Shown: positions 1-12,360, counted from the first letter of the stretch. The stretch: 64,000 bases of DNA from Camarhynchus parvulus (GCF_901933205.1 NC_044596.1:1676001-1740000), one strand, 5' to 3'. Made by a program: numbers and translations. Notes: a model not told the origin generated them from the letters alone.

Positions 1-1505
1 TCAAGCTGCTTTTCTCTGCTTTATTAAGGCTTGAGATAAGCATATTTCCTTTATAGATATTCCAAAGCTATAGTTTCAAGGATACAAGCAATATTCTAAA
101 ATTATACTTCAAAAGGTTATTATTGCAGAACTCTTTAAGGCTTAGCTACAAGCAGAAAGTTCCTGTCAAAGAGCAGCATCCTTAAAGCTTTAATTCAAAT
201 GCTCCTATATCAACTAAGGTTAATTGCAAACAAAGGATAGGTTCAAAGGCCTTCTTCCATGCTTTACTTTCCTCAGTTATTATTAGAATTCATCTTTATA
301 ACTGTCCCATGGTCGGTTTCCACACATCTCACAGTCACAAATACACACATTGCCTGTAAGTACCTGACTCGAAACACAGCTTTGCATTGCACAGTGACCA
401 GCTGGAAATGGGCCTGGGGCTCACTGGGCAGAGGGGCTGCACCCCCTCCCAGGCAGGAGCTGGCACCCCACGGCAGGGCCTTGGCACAGCCCTGCAGCTG
501 CTGGGCCAGGGCAGCTCATCTGTCCCTGGGGCACAGCCAAGAGCTGCCTGTGCCCAGCTGGCTCTGCCTGTCACTGCCATCACTGCCCTTGTTGAGAATG
601 TCCCTTCCAGACTAAAAGCCTCCTGAAGCAGCCAGGTGGACAGGGATATTGATATTTCTGGTGTTTCCTGGTCCCTCTCCTCAGCTTATACCCCCTGAAG
701 GACAAGGAGCATCACTGCTCAGGATCTCCAGGGAATCGCCCTCAGAAAGGCAGAAACCTCTCTCTGAGACACAAATGGGAGTGGATCTTCACTGGGGAAT
801 ATTGTAGTGCTCTGAGGGGTCCCCATGCCCTGCCAAATGGAAAATCCTCTCCTTTTACAAAGCCAGGGCTAGAGCTCAAGAGAGAAGCTTTGCTGGCTCG
901 GTTAACATCTCCAAAAGCAGTGACTGTGCTGTGTCCCCACATGACTGTCCCCCACACAATGCCATTCCTTGTTGGATCTGAGGGCAGCTAGGGTAAGAGC
1001 AGAGATGCTGGCATTGCCTCTGTCTTCAAGGTTTTAGCTACAGCAACTCAACACTGCTCACCTCCCACCCTGAGGGGACAAATGCCCTCCAGACTGTCCC
1101 CCAAAGCCTGTCCTTGCAATCCCATGCAAACACAACTGCCATGAGGATCATTTCAGGCATGGAGGGGCTGCAGAGCCATGCCAGCAGCCACTGGTGTGGT
1201 GAGGTGTCTCCCCAGCTGCAGAGCAAAACCAGAAAAGCCCACTGCAAGCTCCAGCAGCACTGCAGCTGCTGGGGCTGGTGAGTGTCAGGGTGCAGCCTGG
1301 AGTGGGATGCAGCTGCTGAGGCTGATGTCAGGATCCAGCACTGCAAAAGTCAATTCCATGCCCTGATTTTCCAGCAGAACTGTCTCAGTCTCTGACTAGA
1401 AGGGATTTTCCTCTGAAAACCCCATGCCCAGAATCAAAAGGTAAATTGCTGTTCCTCAGAGGACCCTTTGGGAAGCCCACAGCAGATGAACAGTGCTGCT
1501 TCAAG
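1..1505. other. CACNA1S intron or flank, no exon seen
   Basis: Non-coding DNA. The first 250 bases are AT-rich and resemble a decayed LTR on the minus strand (tttattaagg near the start), but no boundary is clear. The remainder is moderately GC-rich sequence with only short incidental ORFs. Given the minus-strand CACNA1S exons at 9 and 15 kb, this is probably part of intron 2 of that gene. Confidence 0.5.
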
Positions 1506-1511
1506 GGTATC

Positions 1512-1896
1512 TGTGACCGTGTTCACAGGGGTTTTCGGGCTGGGGAAGAGACGAGGATCTGACTCCATGTTTCATAAGGCTTGATTTATTATTTTATTAT
1601 ATATATTTCATTAAAACTATACTAAAAGAATAGAAGAAAAGGTTTCATCGGAAAGCTAGCTAAGAATAGAATAAGAAAGGATAATAACAAAAGCTTCTGT
1701 CTCGGACAGAGAGTCCAAGCCAGCTGACTGTGATTGGCCATTAATTAGAAACAACTCTATGAGACTAATCACAGATGCACCTGTTGCATTTCACAGCAGC
1801 AGATAATCATTGTTTACATTTTGTTCTTGAGGCCTCTCAGCTTCTCAAGAAGAAAGATTTTAAAGAAAAGATTTTCTATAAAAGATGTCTGCGACA
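1512..1896 (-). mobile_element. Solo LTR, 390-bp family, with 6-bp TSD
   Basis: A TG...CA bounded sequence matching, in reverse orientation, the LTRs of the intact element at 36.8-40.3 kb. Shared landmarks are the polyadenylation region (reverse complement of aataaatcaagcc), the tagtatagtttt TATA-like region and the conserved attggccattaattag block. It is flanked by the perfect direct repeat GGTATC at 1506-1511 and 1897-1902. The six-base duplication fits a class II (ERVK-like) retrovirus. Confidence 0.9.
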
Positions 1897-1984
1897 GGTA
1901 TCAGGTGCAGCCAGTGAGGAGCAGCAAGGTTCAAACCTGGGCCAAGGAAGAGGCAGCAGGCAGCCCCCTACCCCCAGCCACCCT

Positions 1985-2185
1985 CTCCCAGCCTGGGAGG
2001 GACATAACAGCAAATTCCCAGCTTCTCTGGGCAACCCATGCCAGGACCTCAACCCCATCAATGTATAAAAAATTTTTTCTTATAATTAATCTAAATCTAC
2101 CCTCCTTCAGTTTAAAACCATCACCCTCAGTCCTACTGCAACAGACCCTGTTAAAAACTTTGTCTTAACCTTTCTTACAAGCCCC
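1985..2185 (-). mobile_element. CR1 LINE fragment
   Basis: The text runs through the usual CR1 3' region in reverse orientation: a block reading like 'ctctgggcaacccatgccagg', then 'aatctaaatctaccctcct', then 'agtttaaaaccat'. The same blocks occur in the CR1 copy at 55.3-55.5 kb. It stops where the LTR at 2186 starts, so the LTR cuts or abuts it. Confidence 0.65.
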
Positions 2186-2883
2186 TGTCTTAGGCTGCAA
2201 GATGTGGCTGGGGGTGTGAATTCTATCCCCATCTGTCAGAGCTGGGGCAGTTCTCTGCTGTTCATGGAGCAGTTTTCTTTATCAGTCCCCCAGCCAATCC
2301 TCCCTCCAGGAGATCTCTGCTGTCCATGGCCACTGAGTGTCCCTGCAGGGCTGATCCAATTCCAGCATCCCATGGGGAGATGCTCCGCCCAGGGGAGGAG
2401 CCAAGCATTCCTACCTGGATCCAATCTGAGCTTTGGGACAGCACAGCAGCCTTTGCCCACTGCATTGCCAGAGGAGCAGCTTTCTGCTGCCCTGCATTGC
2501 CAGAGGGAGCCCAGGCCCATCTGCAGCAGCCCTGGAGCTGCAGAGGAAAACTCCCCCCTTGTGCAGGATCCCTGCTCCAGCAGCAGCACAGCTGGCACTG
2601 CAGGAGGGCTGAGTCCCCATGGGATGGGGCTGTGCCACCCCCTGACACACAGGGGGGCAGGGCCTGCTCTGACTCTGGCAGTGGTTTGTTTCCTTTTTTG
2701 TGCTATTGCATGTGTATTTATTAATTTTCCTAGTAAAGAACTGTTATTCCTATTTCCATACCTTTGCCTGAGAGCCTTTTAATTTCAAAATTACAATAAT
2801 TCAGAGGGGAGTAGTTTACATTTGCCATTTCAAGGGAGGTTCCTGCCCTCCTTAGCAGACACCTGGCTGTTCAAACCAAGACA
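2186..2883 (+). mobile_element. Solo LTR, ERVL-like family (same as the 29.8-30.4 kb LTR)
   Basis: About 700 bp, similar throughout to the 3' LTR of the retrovirus between the lysozyme genes and to the LTR at the right end of the window. Common blocks are agatgctccgcccag, a polyadenylation region (tagtaaagaactgttattcc), gcctgagagccttttaat and the terminal ccaaaccaagaca. I found no convincing target duplication. The start is placed by alignment with the sequence after the polypurine tract at 29.75 kb. Confidence 0.75.
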
Positions 2884-3453
2884 GGGAGGCAGGGGTAGCT
2901 CACACAGCTGCATGTGCACCCCTCCAGGTGCCAGTACCAGAGCAGCAGCAGTTTCTGCAGTTTTATTGAGTCTGTGCATGCAGACATGCAGGAGTGTTGC
3001 CCATTGTCACAGCTCCTGGAAGACTCCAGGAGATCCAGGGTGACCTCAACTCTAGGAAAGCCACATGCAGTCACGACTCTCCTCCATGCCAACCTCCAGG
3101 CACAGAGCCCAATAGCTCCTGAAAACCAGCAGTGAGCAGCAAACCCTGCTCAGGGACTGTGGGACACCAATCAGCTGCCCAAAAGCAACTGCTCCAGTGC
3201 TCCTGAGGTGGCACAGCCCTGGGTGACAGCCATCACACAGGACTCACAGGTAATTACAGGTAATTACAGCTGGGACTCCCTACAACTGCATCACACACCC
3301 ACATTGCTGTCACTGAATTGTACCTGAGGCTTTGTCCAGGCTTGGGAAACACAGGAATTCCCTAACTCCAGGGCTGAGATGCAACCCAGAATGGGGTTTT
3401 CAGAAGCATACTGCTTGCCATCACACATTTGTGCTAGCTAAAATCCCTAAAGC
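2884..3453. other. Intronic spacer, nothing recognised
   Basis: Unique-looking non-coding sequence apart from a short local repeat of ggtaattaca near 3250. No exon, RNA gene or element boundary was identified. Confidence 0.4.
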
Positions 3454-3464
3454 CATTATGTGTG

Positions 3465-3884
3465 CCACTGTCATATTTTCTAGAAAAATCCCTTCTCCAG
3501 GATTTCTTCTTCTGGGAAGCTGAGAAGCCTCAGAGAAAAATGAAAACAATAACTATCTGAATGTTTCTCCTGTGTTTTGCTGCTTTGGAATGTGGTTGGA
3601 AATTGTTTATCCACCAGGGGCATGTTTGATTGGTTTCATGTGAATTGGTTTTACTTAATGACCAATCAGGGTCAGGCTGTGTCAAGACTCTGGAAGCAGT
3701 CACAAATTTTAATTAGTATCTTGTTAAACCTTCTGTAAGTACCCTTTCTCTATTCTTTAGTATAGTTTTAGTATAGCATTCTTTTATATAAGTACATAAA
3801 ATAATAAATTAGCCTTCTAAGAACACGGAGTCAGATTCATCATTTCCTTCCTGCCACGGGAGACCCCAAAAATACCTCAATGTG
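3465..3884 (+). mobile_element. Solo LTR, 390-bp family
   Basis: Matches the family in order: gaaaaatccctt...ccaggatttcttct, gctgagaagcctcagag, tttgctgctttggaatgtgg, gaccaatcagggtcaggctgtg, tagtatagttttagtatag, and a polyadenylation region aataaattagccttctaag followed by acacggagtcagattcat. The boundaries are uncertain by about 10 bp and no clean TSD was seen. Confidence 0.8.
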
Positions 3885-4132
3885 TGACACCAGCAGCGTG
3901 CCTGCATACAGGGCTACTGAAATTAAATATTTAAATAAGTAGCACACCTGTGCTACTTAGGTTGTCTTCTTGACAGATTGAGCTCCAGCTCTGTCCTCCA
4001 CTCCCTAGGCGCCATGTCCTACCTGAAATTCCTACAAAACCCATAGGGCTCAGGACAGCTGATTTTGGGTGGTCTGACAGGGTGGCCTCCCTCTAAGCTG
4101 TCACCATTGAGTCCCACTGATGGGGAAAAGCT

Positions 4133-4375
4133 TTAAATTGAAAATTGACAGAGAGTACATTTAAATATTAGGAAAAAAAGCGTTCCCTGTGAGGGTGCTG
4201 AGGCCCTGGCACAGGTGTCCAGAGCAGCTGTGGCCGCCCCTGGATCCCTGGAGGTGCCCAAGGCCAGGCTGGACAGGGCTGGGACCAGCCTGGGGCAGTG
4301 GAAGGTGTCCCCCATGGTGGGATGGAATGAGAAGGGCTTGAAGGTCCCTTCCAAGCCAAACCATTCCATAATAAA
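4133..4375 (+). mobile_element. CR1 LINE 3' end
   Basis: Typical CR1 3' sequence: ccctgtgagggtgctgaggc, ccctggatccctggaggtgc, aggctggacagggctgg, then gaaggtcccttccaagcc and ccattccataataa. It forms a composite with the CR1 piece at 4.73-4.92 kb that is repeated, inverted, at 54.5-55.5 kb. Confidence 0.85.
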
Positions 4376-4725
4376 TGCAAAAATCTGCAATATCTCAGAG
4401 CTGGCTGTCCCCCAGCTCAGCCCACTCAGGTCAGGGCTGCTCCTGGGCTCCCCTGGCAGGGGGAACTGCTGTGCCCAGGGCTGTGGTGTCCTCTGAGCCC
4501 AGGGCTGGCTCTGGGCTCCCCGAGGGTCCCGGGGCTCAGCACCAGCACTGAGCATCCTCACACTGAAGGGGCAGCTGAAGGATTCACACCTGAGTGAGGG
4601 GGAGCAGAATTTGGGGCCTGGCCACTGCTCCTGCTCCCTCCTGTGTGCTCCCAGACAAAGAAAATCCTCTGAAACACCGAATAATAAAAGAGATATGAAA
4701 TACCTCTTCGAAATAATGAAATGTA
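4376..4725. repeat. Unclassified repeat between two CR1 pieces; inverted copy at 54.65-55.0 kb
   Basis: A GC-rich segment containing gagctggctgtcccccagc and later ctccctcctgtgtgctccc. Almost the same sequence occurs in reverse complement at 54.65-55.0 kb, again sandwiched between CR1 pieces, so it is a repeat or part of a long-range duplication. The long minus-strand ORF over it is made of repeat sequence. Confidence 0.6.
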
Positions 4726-4729
4726 GTGG

Positions 4730-4925
4730 GTTTAGATTCGATTTCAGGAAAAAATCCTTCCCTGTGAGGGTGCTGAGGCCCTGGCACAGAGTGGCTGCCC
4801 CTGGATCCCTGGCAGTGCCCAAGGCCAGGCTGGATGGGGTTTGGAGCCACCTGGGGCAGTGGAAGGTGTCCCTGCCATGGCAGGGGTAGAATGAGCCTCC
4901 TCACCAAACCATGTTATAATTCCAT
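4730..4925 (+). mobile_element. CR1 LINE 3' end
   Basis: A second CR1 3' end in the same orientation: ccttccctgtgagggtgctg, ctggatccctggcagtgccc, aggctggatggggtttgg, ggggcagtggaaggtgtccc. Confidence 0.85.
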
Positions 4926-6300
4926 GTCTCTATGAAAACTAGGTATTTCAGTGTGTGCAGCATGTCAAACACCACCCACTGGAACTGCAGAAGTGGCTCA
5001 GCTGCCCTGGCAGATGAACTGTACTCTAAATTTGAGTTTATTTCTTCACTGCTCACAAACAGAGGTCGGGCAGCCAGGTCACACAGAGCCATCTGTATTT
5101 TCTTGGGTGAATCCCTGTGAATAATCTGAATTCTGAAGCTGCTTGCTCCTGGAGTAAGGTTTCCAGTGAAAAACAGTGGGATTTGAAACTCTGGAAACTC
5201 AAGTAAAAGTGAAAATAAATGCTATGAATTATTGAACAAGTTGAAAAGTCAAAATAATTTCATCAGGGTTGAAGAAAATGTTGTGATTCTATTAGAAAAA
5301 GACAAAATCAGATACAAACAGGATTTAAAAAATCCTTCTGGATCAAAAGAAATCTAATATAGAAAGAGTAATAATGAAATGTGTTAAAATGAAACAACTG
5401 TACTTCTTCCAGGACAGAGCAAAATGGAATGTTAGAAAATATATGGTTATTTCATTGTTTTCAATGGTTATGGTTATTTCATTATTTTCATTTTTATGGG
5501 ATTTCATTTTTTCAACCCCCCATAAATGAGTTCTGATTAACCAAGCTTTCAGGAGAGTAATTCTAAGTTTACCTAGTGTAGACTCTGACTGCAGCTCTTC
5601 CCTGGCTGGAAACTCAGAGTGTGGCTGCTCTGCAGTTTTCCAGTCCTGCAGCAAGGCAGTGGCAGCAGAGCTGTCCCAGGAATCCTCTCCTCCTGAGATT
5701 CTCCTTGTGATGCCTTAGGATTTTAGCTTTTATGTTTTTCATATATTTGTAATCCTGTAATTTTTTGGTGTATAACCCCAAACTCCTTATAGAGTGTTTT
5801 TCCCATTTTGGGCAGACACAACAATTCCTCTCCAGGCCTGGCAATCAAGGACACCTCACTGCCTCAGACCCCAAGAAATTAAACAAAAGTGAGTTGAGGG
5901 GAGCAAACTTGGGGTAAATGACTTCATCACCTGAAGCTGTAATTGGCAGATTAACCCCAATGTGCAAATAGACCAAACTTATAAAAGTGTGAAACCCATG
6001 AGTCCATTTTGGGTGTAGCCCCTGGGTGGCTTCATCTGCCCAAAATGTACCTGAATGCCCTTCAATAAATATATCTGCTATTTATTCTCTTAATTTTGTC
6101 CAGCCTCTGTTTTTAGGGAGCCCAGAAAGGCACCACTTGTGGAGCTCTCAGCTTTAAAGCTTTTTAGAGTGGCTGTCCCTGCTCTGGGCTGTCCTGAGGA
6201 GGCTGGGGCTGGGCAGGCCCTGCACACCCTCAGCACTGAGCCCTGACCAGAGGGAACCTCAGCCCTGCCTCCCCAGTATCACTGTCACTGCTTTTAATGG
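4926..6300. other. Intronic DNA, AT-rich, no exon seen
   Basis: Non-coding. A short local duplication of ggttatttcattrttttca lies near 5445-5495. A segment at 5880-6110 with cataaacttataaaagtgtgaaaccc and aataaatatatctgc looks like the end of a decayed LTR. No exon of CACNA1S was found. Confidence 0.4.
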
Positions 6301-7700
6301 AGGGATGGGACTCTTCCGGGGCTAAGAATGATTTATTGCTCACATAAACATCAGTCTGAGAGGCTGTGAGATTTTAGAGGAGCAAGCACTCGGCCATGGC
6401 TCAAGGGTAGTCACAAGTTCTTTGTTACAGGGCAATATAGATCTTTCTAAACCAATGGACAGTTGTTACAGGGTTTACTTTGCTTTTCTAACCTGTCACC
6501 TTTACTTAATTCTGGTACACTGTGGATACTTTTATCCAATGGCTTCTGTCTCACATGTACACAGATGCTTCTGTTAGAACTTCTAAACTCCCAACCTACT
6601 CCATACTATAAGATTACTACACTATAAACTCTTCACCATCTTATCAATACAGTTTCTCACTTACTTAAGGCATATTCTTACTTACAACTATAGAAACATA
6701 GTTTCTATAAATTTTATAGTTTATATAAATTTCACAGTTTCATAAATTTTATGATTTTTCTATAAATTTCATCGTTTCATAAATTTTATTATTTTTCTGC
6801 TTAATGCCTGTGTATTGTATTTTTACATCAATCCAAGCTTCTCCCAAGGCTGCAAATCAAACCCTTCAGTGTCTGTGGAAGTTTCTGGTTTTCCAATTCC
6901 CACACACAAACCTTTGGCAACATCCTCACTGCCCTGACTCAGTTTCCCCTCATACATTTTGCCTTCTCAATAATTTCAATGTATTTTGATTAACTCAACC
7001 TTCTCCAGAGAGGATTGGGCAATGAAGAGACAGAAAAGGGACAGGGAGAGGTTAAACACATCACAGCACCTCTCTGCTGCAGGAAAATACCTCCAACAAG
7101 CTTTTCTTCTCTACCTGCAGGCTGTGGATTCCTTGCTTCTTTTCTCTGCCAAGGTCAGGATTAAATGCCTGAGATGGTATTTCTTGTTGGGATTCAGATG
7201 TTTATCAGTTCTTATCTCTGTCACAGTCTCACAAACCCTGAGTTCTACAGCTCTTCACTCTAACAAACTAAAAACGGAGCCCTGTCTCTCTCTACAAGGC
7301 CTTTTAAGGATAAACTGTCCAATTAAGAAATTACACCTAAATTATTTTTATTTTTAACCCAATAACCTACTACCCGTGCCCACAATGTGGACTTTTTTAT
7401 CCAATTACACAAAACCACCCAAACCCATGGAGAAGAAGATGAAGAAGGAGCAGCCTCTGCCCTAAAACTTCCATCTTGCTTTATCTTAATAACTATATTC
7501 CAAGATCTTAAACTCTAATTTTCCCACCCTGTGATATCACACACTTCTATTCAAACTCCACACCCACAATCCCAGTTCTGTCATTCCATTTTGGAAGCTT
7601 CTCCACAGCCTCAGGTCAATGCAGTGTTCTCCTGGGGGTCAGTGCCTGTCAGCACAGAAAGTCTGAAATTCTCAGCATCCAGGGTTCCAGCAGCAGGCCT
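6300..7700 (-). mobile_element. LTR-retrotransposon remnant; its 7.4-7.7 kb part is inverted at 20.2-20.5 kb
   Basis: The segment from about 7425 to 7695 (ggagaagaagatgaagaagg, catcttgctttatc, ctgtgatatcacacacttct, gacagaac-type motif, agcatccagggttccagcag) occurs in reverse complement at 20216-20530. The upstream AT-rich part (cctttacttaattctggtac, gtgtacacagatgcttctg) has the look of passerine LTR elements. The exact family is not resolved. Confidence 0.55.
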
Positions 7701-9036
7701 GTGCTGAGCATAGCCTGATGCCCCAGGTGATGGTGTCTGGCTAAATTCTCAGCTGGCTTTGCCCCTACAAAGCCACCAGAACGTGGTGACAAAGGGACAG
7801 CAAGCAGGAATGAAAGAACAGCAGCCTGGGGCTACCTGGCTCTTGACACCGATTGCTGTGGCAACAGGCTGAAACACCCCCCAGCAGGGTATAGCATAAG
7901 TAATCCAATGGACAAAAAATATAAATAGATGGAATTTCATTTATGCAATGAATTTACATCACTTGGTCCTTGCTCATGGGAAAGCTCCTGGGGCAGCATC
8001 AGCCCCTCTGGGAGCCCTGGGAGCCCAGGGCCACTTCACCCCTTATCCCCACACACACCTGGGCTTCCCCCAGCTCTGCCCCACAGGGCTCAGCCACATC
8101 CCAAGCCCTCTCCCAGAGGGAATTTCCACCCCCTCTGTCCCCATGGTCAGCCTGCCCCAGCCTTGCTTTGCCCCTTTTCCTCTCCCCTGAGGTAACAGCA
8201 CCTCCCAAAGCCTGCTGTGCCCCCCAGCCAGGGAAGAACCCCAAATCAGCCCAAGGGGTCAGGGGGGCTGGTCAGACCAGCCAGGAGGCTGAAGGAACAC
8301 CCCAGGATCTAACCCTCCTCTCTGAGGAGTGCTGGAACCCCATTTCATTAAAAAGGAGATTTAGCTGTTCGGATTCTGTCATTATAATCAGTCTCTCAAT
8401 GGAAATCAATGTGGATTGAATCACAGTGGGGATCTGAAGAGTAGAAAGGTGTGGCAATCTAAAAATAGTGTAAACTGTTGATCTGGGACACATCAAAACA
8501 TCATATTCCAGGAAAACTGGAGCAACTGTGGAAGAATATGGAATAATGATTGGAAAGGAGTAATCTTTCTGCCATATAGAAACAGGTTTTTCCCCTCTTA
8601 AATAAAATATAACAAAATTAAAATAGAGTTTTGAAAGGAAAAGTCAGAAGAATTTATTCCAAAATGCTGCAAGAAACCATTTGAGCCTTTCTGGAACAGG
8701 ATGTTTCTTTTTGAAAGTGTGATAAAAAAAATCAGAGGAGATTTTTTCCTTCATTGGCATCAATTCTTCCTTCATGTCTACTCCACACACAACCTGCTGC
8801 CTTTGATCTCTACCCAGAGATGCTTTCAGCCCCTCTGAAAACCCATTTTGCAGTCACATCTTCCCACCCCTGCCTCCCATTGACTGCAGCAGCTTTAGCT
8901 GGACCAGCACTGCCTGACTCCCCCTGGGGCAGCAGATGGCCCCAGAGCAGCCTGAGCCACCTGGCAGCCGTGTAACCCCAAGCCACCAGCCCCAGAGAAC
9001 CCTCAGGACTGCAGAAGGGCTCCAGGTGCTCCTTAC
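7701..9036. other. CACNA1S: CACNA1S intron 2, no exon
   Basis: Sequence downstream of CACNA1S coding exon 2 on the minus strand. It contains a C-rich stretch at 8000-8250 with incidental ORFs. I looked for the next exon of the channel (the IS2-S3 region) and did not see it here or anywhere down to position 1, so intron 2 is at least 9 kb. Confidence 0.6.
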
Positions 9037-9142
9037 CAGGCTGGAGTTGGCAATGTTGGTGTCATCCTCGGGCATGGGCAGGTAGATGGCCAGAGCAACA
9101 CAGTTGGCAAAGATGGTGAGGAGGATGATGATCTCGAAGGGT
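9037..9142 (-). CDS. CACNA1S: CACNA1S coding exon 2 (start of domain I, segment S1)
   Basis: This 106-nt exon encodes the first transmembrane segment of repeat I of the skeletal-muscle L-type calcium channel alpha-1S subunit, the voltage sensor for excitation-contraction coupling in the T-tubule membrane. Read on the minus strand, the acceptor (tttcctcttag) is followed by one base that completes the Lys of the preceding exon. The translation then contains [20 protein letters not shown] followed by LPMPEDD, the very conserved IS1 helix and its acidic loop. The LPMPEDD form points to the S paralog rather than C or D. The exon ends on CTG before a GTAAGG donor. The reading phase matches exon 1 exactly (2+1). 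The next exon is outside the window. Confidence 0.96.
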
Positions 9143-11679
9143 CTAAGAGGAAGTGTTAAGGAGTGCAGACTGGAAAGAAAAAGCAAAATAACCCCACCCC
9201 TGTCCTGTCCTATTTAGGGCTATTTAAAGGGGGTACAGCTCCTTTAAAAAAGAATACAATCTCTATGAGTGGATAAATGTTGATTTCCCAGTTATACTGT
9301 GGGCCCTCAAACAGCCATCAACAAAGAGTGCATTAAAGCTCTACACTACAAAAATATAAGAACTTTATGTCTCCCTCCCCATTAACAGGCTAACCTATAT
9401 CTAAATAGGGGAATTAATGCTAGAATGAGTAACCAGGGTCATCCCTCTACAACACAAGCTTGCATCCATACATTATTAACAAATCACCAATATACGACAA
9501 ATCAAACAAGCAGAGTATGAAATATCTTGTTAACCCAACAGAGGAGTGCCCATTAAGAAAGATTAAAACCTGTAAAAGGAACTAGGCAAACCCATCAAGG
9601 CCTGACTGTTTACCAAACACACAGCCTTCAGCAAACCAAAAACAAGTATTGAAGGTGATGCCTGCCTGGTGTGGAGAACCAGCCCCCCCATGGGGGCAGA
9701 GCACAGAGAGAGCAGCCAGAGCTCAGCCTCAGCACATCCTCAGGGCTGCAGGGCCAGGACACTGGGGTCAGCTTTGTCACAGGACAAAGGGATGGGAAAG
9801 CTGGCAGCTTCCCCTCCTCATCCTTCAGTGAACCGCCCTGAAGGGCCAGGAGCCTTTTGCAGAATGTAGGCACTGAATCTCTGGAAGAGGTTTTACAGTG
9901 ACTTCTGTGAGCCATAGAGAAGTTTGAGAAGAGGATCCATGTTTACCCCTGAAAGAATTTTCTACCATAGAAACCAAGAAAGAAGGATAAATAAGAGAAA
10001 TCTGCAACTGCCTATTGCAATCAGCACTTTGTTTGTCTCTCATGACCAATGAGTAAATTTATGGCTTTTGTAAGAATGTATAACAAGCATGCATGCTAGA
10101 ATAAAAACAGTTTGAAGCCTTCTGAAAATGGAGTGTTGCTTTGTGTTGTCTCTGTCTCAGCTATGACATGAACCCAAGCATTCCCCCAGAGCAGGCAGGC
10201 CCTGGCTCCCTCTGCCCTTGGCATCCATGAGGGAGACTCCTGCTGCTCTGGTCTCACAGGGCTGAAGGTGTCTGGGGGCAGGGCAGCTAATCCCAGGGTT
10301 CCTCTGGCAGAACACCCCCAGGTGTCCTCACAGCCTTGGTGGCCCAGGACGGGCAGTACTGCTGTGACTGTCCCCAGGACTGAGCACAGCCTGAGGGCTG
10401 TCCCACCCCTTCAAGGTAGAAATTGTGCTGTTTGGGCCCTATAACCCCTCAGAATGACAGGGGTGACTTTACTGTTCCCCATGAAGATCCTGGTTCAGGC
10501 ACTGGGTCACTCCTAGGCTCCTGCTGCTGTCACTGCTTTGCTGGGCCTTGAAACCTGTTGGACAAGCTTCAGCTCTCACCTTCCTGAAGCCTCTAAAGAG
10601 CTTAAACTCTGTCTCCAAGGCTTCATTTGCAGCCAGGCTCTCCCTCCAGGGATCCCCACTCTCTGTTTCCCCCATCATTCTCCCTTGAGGGCTGCCGTGG
10701 GCTCTGGTGGCCACACCACTGTCCAGCCCAGTATGACAGAGCAAGGGGCACCATGCTATCCACAGCAGCCTGAGTGCTGTCAGTGTGTCCTGGGCTCATC
10801 ACAGGCTTTGTTTCCTTTTCTGAACCTTTCTATCCATCAACCTGATGACACTTTAAAAACTGAACTTAGCTGGGAAAGCTGCTCCCCTTTGTGTCCAGGT
10901 AATGAGGCAGAGCCCAGGGCCTGGAGCCTCCCTGCCTGCTTGGGCAGGGTAAGACAAGCCCTCCTTGAAGCGTGACCTCCACTGGAGCTCCTGTAACTGG
11001 AGCTGAAATCCACTTGCTGCCTGTGATTCTGGCACAGTTATGAGGCAGAAATGCAGTGGGGCAGATTGAACCAAAAACCAGACATGTGGATAACTGGGGA
11101 CAGTGTCTCTGCCACCTGCCACTGACACAGAGCCTCAGCATCCTCCTCATCTCCTTGTCCTGCAATCTGTCTTCTTTCTGTCCAGCATGCTCCCACCACA
11201 CAGCATCCAAGGGTCCCCACATCTGCCTTGCAGCAGGAATTAGGCCTCTGTGTCTTGCAGCTCTGTCGTCCTCCAGGGTCCCCAGAATCCTCATCCATCT
11301 GCCTTGAAGTTCTCCTGGCTACAGAATGGCCTGAAATGCCAGGGTGGTGTCACAAAGTGAGACACGTCCCAACAACCATCAGGCTGTTGGACTGTCTTGC
11401 ACACAACACCCAGTAAGCTGCAGAACATTCAATTTCCTTGTTCTAATGAACATATTTCTTGAGTTGTGAGCAAATTTCAGCACAAAACACCCTCTGCCTG
11501 AAGTCAGCCTTTCACCCACCCTGAGCTGAGTGGAGTGATGCTCCCCACCCTTCAGCTTCTTTAAAAAGACCCCAGCCCACCCCTGTGGCTCAGCTTTGTG
11601 CTCTGACAGCAGCAGCCACACAGCAGTGATGTGTCTAGGAACAGGAGCACATACTGCCACACAGAACCAACAGCCCAAG
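9143..11679. other. CACNA1S: CACNA1S intron 1, left part
   Basis: Non-coding intron sequence. It includes an AT-rich segment at 9230-9620 and one at 9880-10150 whose end (tgtataacaagcatgcatgc...ataaaaacag) resembles an LTR terminus, but no repeat partner was found in the window. Short ORFs here have no recognisable protein features. Confidence 0.5.
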
Positions 11680-12101
11680 TGTGGCAGTCAGATTTTCTGG
11701 AAAAATCCTTTTCCCCAGGATTTCTCTCCTGGGAAGCTGAGAAGCCTCGGAGAAAAAGGAAAACAATATTATCTCATTTGCTTCTCCTGTGTTTTGCTGC
11801 TTTGGAATGTGGATGGAGATTGTTTATCCAACAGGTGATTGTTTCATTGGTTTCTGCTGCGAATTGTTTTGACTCATTGGCCAATTGGGGCCAAGCTGTG
11901 TTGGACTCTGAAGAGAGAGTCACAAGTTTTTCATTATTATCTTTTAGCCTTCTGGCTGTATCCTTTCTGTATTCTTTAGTGTAGCTTAGTTTAGTATTCT
12001 TTTATATACTATAGTGTCATAAAACAATAAATTAGCCTTCTAAGAACATGGAATCAGATTCATCATTCCTTCCAACAACGAGGGTCCCAGAAAATACCAC
12101 A
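11680..12101 (+). mobile_element. Solo LTR, 390-bp family
   Basis: Starts TGTGGCAGTCAGATTTTC and ends with aaaataccaca. Internal landmarks are those of the family: tttgctgctttggaatgtgg, tcattggccaattggggcc, tagtttagtattctttta, then a polyadenylation region aataaattagccttc. It is flanked by CCCAAG and CCCAGG, a six-base duplication with one mismatch, so the insertion is older than the 36.8-kb element. Confidence 0.85.
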
Positions 12102-12360
12102 CCCAGGTACCCTCACTCGAGAGGGCCACAGCTAATCTCCCCTTGGCAGCCTGCATGGCCCTGCAGACCATAATAACCCAGAGGAACTGGAACGACCCGA
12201 CCCTGTCACATACCCTGATCCCTGAGTGAGGGCAGCCAGGTGCAGCTGGGTATAAATACAGGCAGGCACTGCAGAAACCTGATTCCCTGGATCGTTTGTC
12301 CTGCACAGGTCAGAGCCACCTGCACATGCCACCCTGCTAGGGGGCACCCACTCATCCCTG

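Noticed and set aside
4133..4822. 229-residue minus-strand ORF, with a 203-residue relative at 54421-55032
   Set aside because: Similarity between the two comes from a shared CR1 composite repeat, not from a conserved protein.
1..9036. Further CACNA1S exons
   Set aside because: Looked for the IS2-S3 coding sequence on the minus strand and found none; the exon must lie beyond the window.
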